From Auxenochlorella pyrenoidosa (Eukaryota; Chlorophyta; Trebouxiophyceae; Chlorellales; Chlorellaceae), in NCBI GenBank assembly GCA_001430745.1, contig KQ482041.1, positions 1,107,446 through 1,119,164 of the forward strand: 11,719 nucleotides of DNA. The letters are read 5' to 3'. Positions 8,150 to 11,719 of the stretch are shown piece after piece (position 1 is the first letter of the stretch; every line of letters starts with the position of its first letter). Made by a program: the position numbers and the translations under genes. The notes under the pieces were generated by a model. That model was not told the DNA's origin, did not search any database, and saw only the letters and a list, made by a program, of their open reading frames with translations.

Positions 8150-11100
8150 ATGGTGGATCATAAGGCCAGCAGGTGGCTACATTGCGCTGACAGCGTATTC
8201 AGTCGCGAGGCGCGCTGTTTCGGCCTGTCGGCGCTGCTAGTTGGCTCCCTGCTCACTGCACTCCTGTTATTTAATGAGAGAGGTGCGCTGGGCGATGCGT
8301 CGGGTGCAGCGGCAGCTCCCGCTGGCACCGCCACAACTGCCGCACCTTGCAGCAGGCACTGCCGCTGCTGATTGCCGGTGCCAGAAGTGATGGAAGCCCC
8401 GGCACCCCATGTTTGCTGTGCAGGCAGTCCATTGTGGAAAACCCTTCTGCATACACAGGCCGAGTTGCAGAGTGGGCCGCCTCCGCCAAAGGTGCCGGGG
8501 GATGGCGGGGCTGTACCGCACTGGCAATGCTGCGCTGTCGCTCGTACGTGGGGGGCACCCCTTTCCCGCCACGCGCCGGACCTCCATCGCGTGCATGGGC
8601 GCCTGTGGTGGGTGCCCGGCTCACAGCACCACCTCACCCTTTGCAGATGCCCTGGGCCCCGCTGCTGACGCCAGAGGAGCAGGCCAGGGGCGTCACGTAC
8701 CTTGGCAGTGGCAGCCGCATGCGGCGCGTGGCCGGCAAGCTCCTGGCGGGCCAGCCTGTCACCGTGGTGGCCCTGGGAGGCAGCGTGACGTATGGACACG
8801 GCGTGGATGACGCCTCCCAGGCCTACCCGGCACTGTTCTTTGCCTTCCTCAATGCCTCCTTCCCCAACAGGCGCGAGCGGCGGCAGTGCTTGAGGCAGGG
8901 TGCAGTATGTCGGCAGAGAGCACCCCCTTGCATTGTTCTGCAGCGCACATCAGGAAGGGAGGGTTGCTGGCTTGATTGGTGCTCTGTGCCCTGGCCTGAC
9001 TGCAGGGAGCATGTGCTGCTGAACCGCGGGCTGCCCGGAGCCACTAGCCAGGTCACGGCACCGTGCGTGCACAGCATGGTCCCGCCGGTGAGGCTGCCGC
9101 TCGGTGACAGCTGCAATTGAACAGGGATCCCCCCTCGTGTGGATGGCGCTGCATTTCTGGGGTGCCCTCCAATCATGCGGGCACGCAAGCCACCTCTCTG
9201 CAAGCGGGCAGCGGCACGCCGCCCATGCCCCACCCCGTCCCCTCTCCACCCCTCCTCTGCCCCCCAGACTGCCGACCTCGTCATCGTGGAGTTCTCCACC
9301 AATGACAGCCCATCCGGTTGGACCACCCGCGGGAAGGGATCATACGAGGGCCTGCTGCGCTCGCTGCTGGCCCTGCCCAGCGGCCCCGCAGTGGTGCTGC
9401 TGCATCACTTTCCCTGGTTCAAGGCGGCGGGGGACGGGCGCAGCGCCGGGCTCTTCTACCGGGAGCCAGAGGGGCAGCTCACCCTGCTGTCGCATGTAAG
9501 TGGGGGGGGGGGGGGGCGGGGCGGGGCGCACCTCGTTGCATGTACAGAACGCTGCGCCAGTCAACAAACCTGCCTGCAGAGAAAGCCTGCAGCCGGCAAT
9601 CAAGCATGACATCTCCCCCTGTCTATGCTCAGTACTACGATGTCCCCTCGCTCTCGCTGCGCGGGGCGGCCTGGCGGCTCATGCAAGCCGGCATCAAGGG
9701 CTTCAAGGCAAGCTCCCAGCTCTTGAGCAGTGCCCACCAACACCACCGGCAGCTTCTTCAGCGGCAGGCTGAACCCCAGCCTGCACAGAGCCATGCTGAG
9801 CCCGCGTTGCCACTGTGCCCCGCAGGTGGACCGCACCATCCTGGAGGGCAACAGGGATGCCACCACAGGGGAGCCCATCCCAGCAGCCGAGCCCGGCAGG
9901 AGCGGAGACTACCTGTACCTGGACATGTGGGCACAGCACGCGCAGCAGCACAGCTTTGTGACCGCAACGATCATGATGTCGTTGCAGCAGTGCTGCTCTG
10001 GCCTGCAGGTCGCGAGCTCCATGCCGCACCGCGCTCAGCTGCGCTCTGCACAGTGGGTTGCATGCGCCGAGCTGCAGTCCTGCGCTCAGCACCCCTCTGC
10101 CCTCCCGTGCCTCGCTGTGCAGCATCCACCCGGGTCCAAATGGGCACCGCATCCTGGCCGAGCTGCTAACTGGGCTGTTGGCGCACGCCCTGGCCGAGGC
10201 CGAGGCGCGGCCGGCACTGGCGTCGCGGCAGCACCCACGCCTGCAGGCCCTGCCTCCACCCATGATCCCCTCCTTCCAGGAGTCTGTTCCCAGCTTCTGC
10301 GCCCAGCTGGTAGGCCGGACAGGCCTGTGTCGACATGTTAATGCACCAGGAGCGCCGCCTGGTTTGCGGCAGGCAGGGGGGCTTGCATGCAGGTGACATG
10401 GCGCTCCGCAGGCAGTCTATGTTAATGCAGCACGCTCTGACTAGCTCTCGGCGCACACCTTATACCAGCCAAGCCCTTACCCATCGTGTGGCGGTACAGG
10501 CAGACTTCCGCAGCATGGTGGTGGCACAGCGCGGCTTTATCTACCGGCCCGAGCGCCCTCAGCTGGCACGCTTTGAGGAGCAGAAGTGGGGTTGGGCCTC
10601 AGAGCAGCCAGGTGGGTGTGGGCGCGGCACACCGTGCACCGTGCACATGACGCCATGCCAATGCAGAAGTGCGCGCATTTGCCACTGCAGCGTCAGCCAT
10701 GCATGCTTCTCCATACCTGCTCGTGCCCCTCCCTGTCCCCTGCCCAACCCGCACTTCTCAATCATTACATCTGCAGGGTCCTGGGTGGAGATAGAGGTGG
10801 ACACTCGGCCGCGCCCTGCCCAATCTGCGAGTGGCAGCAACCACAGCCTGGCGGGCGCCCAGGCAGTCGTGCTGGTGGGCCACCTGAGGAGCTACGTGGG
10901 GATGGGCGCTGCCGCCGTGGACTGCCGCTCGGGCTGCACCTGCCGGCCCAGCACCCTGGACGGCACCTCTGCCAGCCGCGCCTCGGTGTTCAAGATACAC
11001 TCCTTCAAGGTGTGGTTCATGCCAGGGGCAAGCATCACATGCCGCAGCCCTGCAGGGTGCCCAGGCTGCTCTAGGCAGCAGCCACCTGGCAAACAGTGGC

Positions 11101-11303
11101 TGGTGAGCGAGCTGGCAGGAAGGCTGCTCTGTACACTGAGTGCTGCTTTGGGGCCTACCTTTGCGCAGGTGACCCAGCACAGGCGCTGCCGCTTCCGCGT
11201 GACGGTCCTGGAGGAGCCGGGGGCCACCCCCCAGGAGGGGCACAAGGTCATGCTGGCGGCGGTCATGGTGGAGCACTCGCCCAAGGAGCAGGCATGGAGC
11301 TAG
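8150..11303 (+). CDS. Membrane-anchored SGNH (GDSL-like) hydrolase/esterase with extra C-terminal domain
   Basis: The ATG at 8150 begins a short cytosolic stretch with Arg19 and Arg22, then a hydrophobic segment (residues about 24-41), which looks like a type II signal anchor. This places the enzyme in the secretory lumen or outside the cell. Exons after the uncertain 5' part: 8627-8885, 9006-9087, 9268-9495, 9633-9707, 9826-9926, 10123-10309, 10500-10611, 10777-11009 and 11169-11303 (TAG). The first exon ends at 8282, 8298 or 8303, and a small exon ending at 8491 may be included. The SGNH blocks are all present: V-A-L-G-G-S (nucleophile Ser at 8782-8784), N-R-G-L-P-G-A-T-S, E-F-S-T-N-D (Asn at 9301-9303), and D-I-I-H-P-G-P-N-G-H, whose Asp (9922-9924) and His (10127-10129) are joined by splicing. 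The model gives about 542 residues. The last 150 or so form a separate domain with a W-G-W...P-G-S-W-V-E motif and a Cys cluster (D-C-R-S-G-C-T-C). The likely activity is ester or acetyl-ester hydrolysis, perhaps on glycans; the substrate is not shown by sequence. Confidence 0.85.
9496..9632 (+). other. Intron with a 15-G run next to its splice donor
   Basis: This 137-nt intron of the hydrolase gene opens with the consensus donor GTAAGT. Directly after it come 15 consecutive G (9502-9516), then C, four G, C and four G (to 9526). The cluster could form a G-quadruplex in RNA or on the plus strand. It is phase 0 and joins L-L-S-H to Y-Y-D-V-P. Confidence 0.8.
9708..9825 (+). other. Probable GC-AG intron
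   Basis: The exon ends with AAG at 9705-9707 and is followed by GCAAGC, close to the GCAAGT consensus of GC-type donors. The acceptor is CCCCGCAG at 9825. Both sides are phase 0 and the protein reads on from G-F-K to V-D-R-T. I found no GT donor nearby that keeps the frame. Confidence 0.65.
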
Positions 11304-11428
11304 GGCTGAGCAGCAAGCAGCCATGCTGGGTGGCACTGCCCTTGGGGCACGTGACAATTGCAATTTAAGGGCACTGCATCAAATTGCCAGGAGGCGCAGA
11401 CATAGTCTGGGCAGAAACAGCGCAGCAC
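11304..11428. other. Convergent intergenic gap with a small inverted repeat
   Basis: Only 125 bp separate the stops of two tail-to-tail genes. Within it are a CACGTG at 11348-11353, the palindrome AATTGCAATT at 11356-11365, and an inverted repeat of GCAATTT (11360-11366) with AAATTGC (11381-11387) around a 14-nt loop. No TGTAA is present on either strand, so the 3' ends of both genes are unresolved and their transcripts may overlap. Confidence 0.6.
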
Positions 11429-11702
11429 TCAGGGTGGGCGGTCGCCCGCCGACGGCTGCGCCCCTGGTGCTGCCGTGGCATTACCGCTGCTGCTGCCGCT
11501 GCCACCGGCCGCTGCTCCCTCTGGCCGAGCTGGCCGGTACAGCGCCCCATACTCAAGCAGCAGGCGGTACAGGTAGCACTGCAGGTCCTCGGTGCGCAGC
11601 TGGGCATTGACATAGCGCACCGCGTTGGCGGCGATCTGCTCCGCCTCGGCATCGTGCTGCTGTGCCCAGCGAATGCGGTCCAGCAAATCTTCGTAGTCAG
11701 GC
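11429..11702 (-). CDS. CAP10/POGLUT-like (Glyco_transf_90) glycosyltransferase, C-terminal exon only
   Basis: This is the last exon of a minus-strand gene. An acceptor (CCTGCAG on the minus strand) precedes base 11702, one base completes a split codon, and the frame runs P-D-Y-E-D-L-L to a TGA at 11431-11429. The pattern of a Trp followed by H-D-X-E-A, then I-A-A-N-A-V-R-Y-V and C-Y-L-Y-R-L-L-L-E-Y is the characteristic end of the CAP10/rumi family (PF05686). These enzymes transfer glucose or xylose to proteins or build surface glycans in the endoplasmic reticulum or Golgi lumen. After the conserved helix comes a Gly/Ser/Ala/Pro tail of about 30 residues. No KDEL-like ending is seen. The catalytic part is outside the window, so acceptor and sugar cannot be judged. 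The TTG reached by a simple ORF scan is not a real start. Confidence 0.7.
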
Positions 11703-11719
11703 CTGCAGGTGTGTGTGGT

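Noticed and set aside
9052..9267. A donor at 9052 (CAG then GTCACG) ending the hydrolase exon after A-T-S-Q
   Set aside because: Continuing to the stronger GTGAGG donor at 9088 adds a short stretch with C-V-H-S-M-V-P-P, which fits the usual spacing between blocks II and III of SGNH proteins.
9927..10020. Extension of the hydrolase exon past 9926 in the open frame
   Set aside because: Only the donor at 9927 joined to 10123 restores the required D-X-X-H-P catalytic motif.

Overview
The window is nuclear DNA from a eukaryote, most likely a chlorellalean (trebouxiophyte) green alga such as Chlorella or Micractinium. Support for this comes from very GC-rich coding sequence, many short spliceosomal introns (about 80-300 nt, mostly GTGCG or GTGAG donors and pyrimidine-CAG acceptors), Ala/Gln/Gly-rich low-complexity protein, and a TGTAA polyadenylation-type signal after one gene. 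The lineage is an inference. No tRNA, rRNA, transposon, CRISPR array or prokaryotic operon is visible. The many long open frames on the minus strand of 1-8000 are shadows of GC-rich coding DNA.

Layout. (1) 1-2499, plus strand: the 3' portion of a gene of unknown function that starts upstream of the window, with five exons traceable here. (2) 2724-7644, plus strand: eight exons encoding a protein with five evenly built C-X2-C-X12-H-X5-H (JAZ/U1-type) zinc fingers and a Gly/Tyr/Gln-rich RGG-like tail, probably an RNA-binding protein. Segments 1 and 2 splice together cleanly in phase 0, so I favour one gene of at least 1745 codons in this window over two genes; both readings are given. (3) 7645-8149: intergenic spacer with a TGTAA signal and a short open frame. 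(4) 8150-11303, plus strand: about ten or eleven exons encoding a signal-anchored SGNH (GDSL-like) hydrolase with Ser, Gly, Asn and Asp-X-X-His blocks and a C-terminal domain. (5) 11304-11428: a short convergent intergenic gap. (6) 11429-11702, minus strand: last exon of a CAP10/POGLUT-type (Glyco_transf_90) glycosyltransferase whose rest lies beyond the right edge.

The genes do not form a pathway on this evidence. The last two are both plausible secretory-pathway carbohydrate enzymes and are arranged tail to tail, but nothing in the sequence ties them together functionally. The most notable points are the probable fusion of an unrecognised N-terminal module to a five-finger protein, a motif repeated between the fingers, a GC-AG intron in the hydrolase, and a long G run directly after a splice donor.
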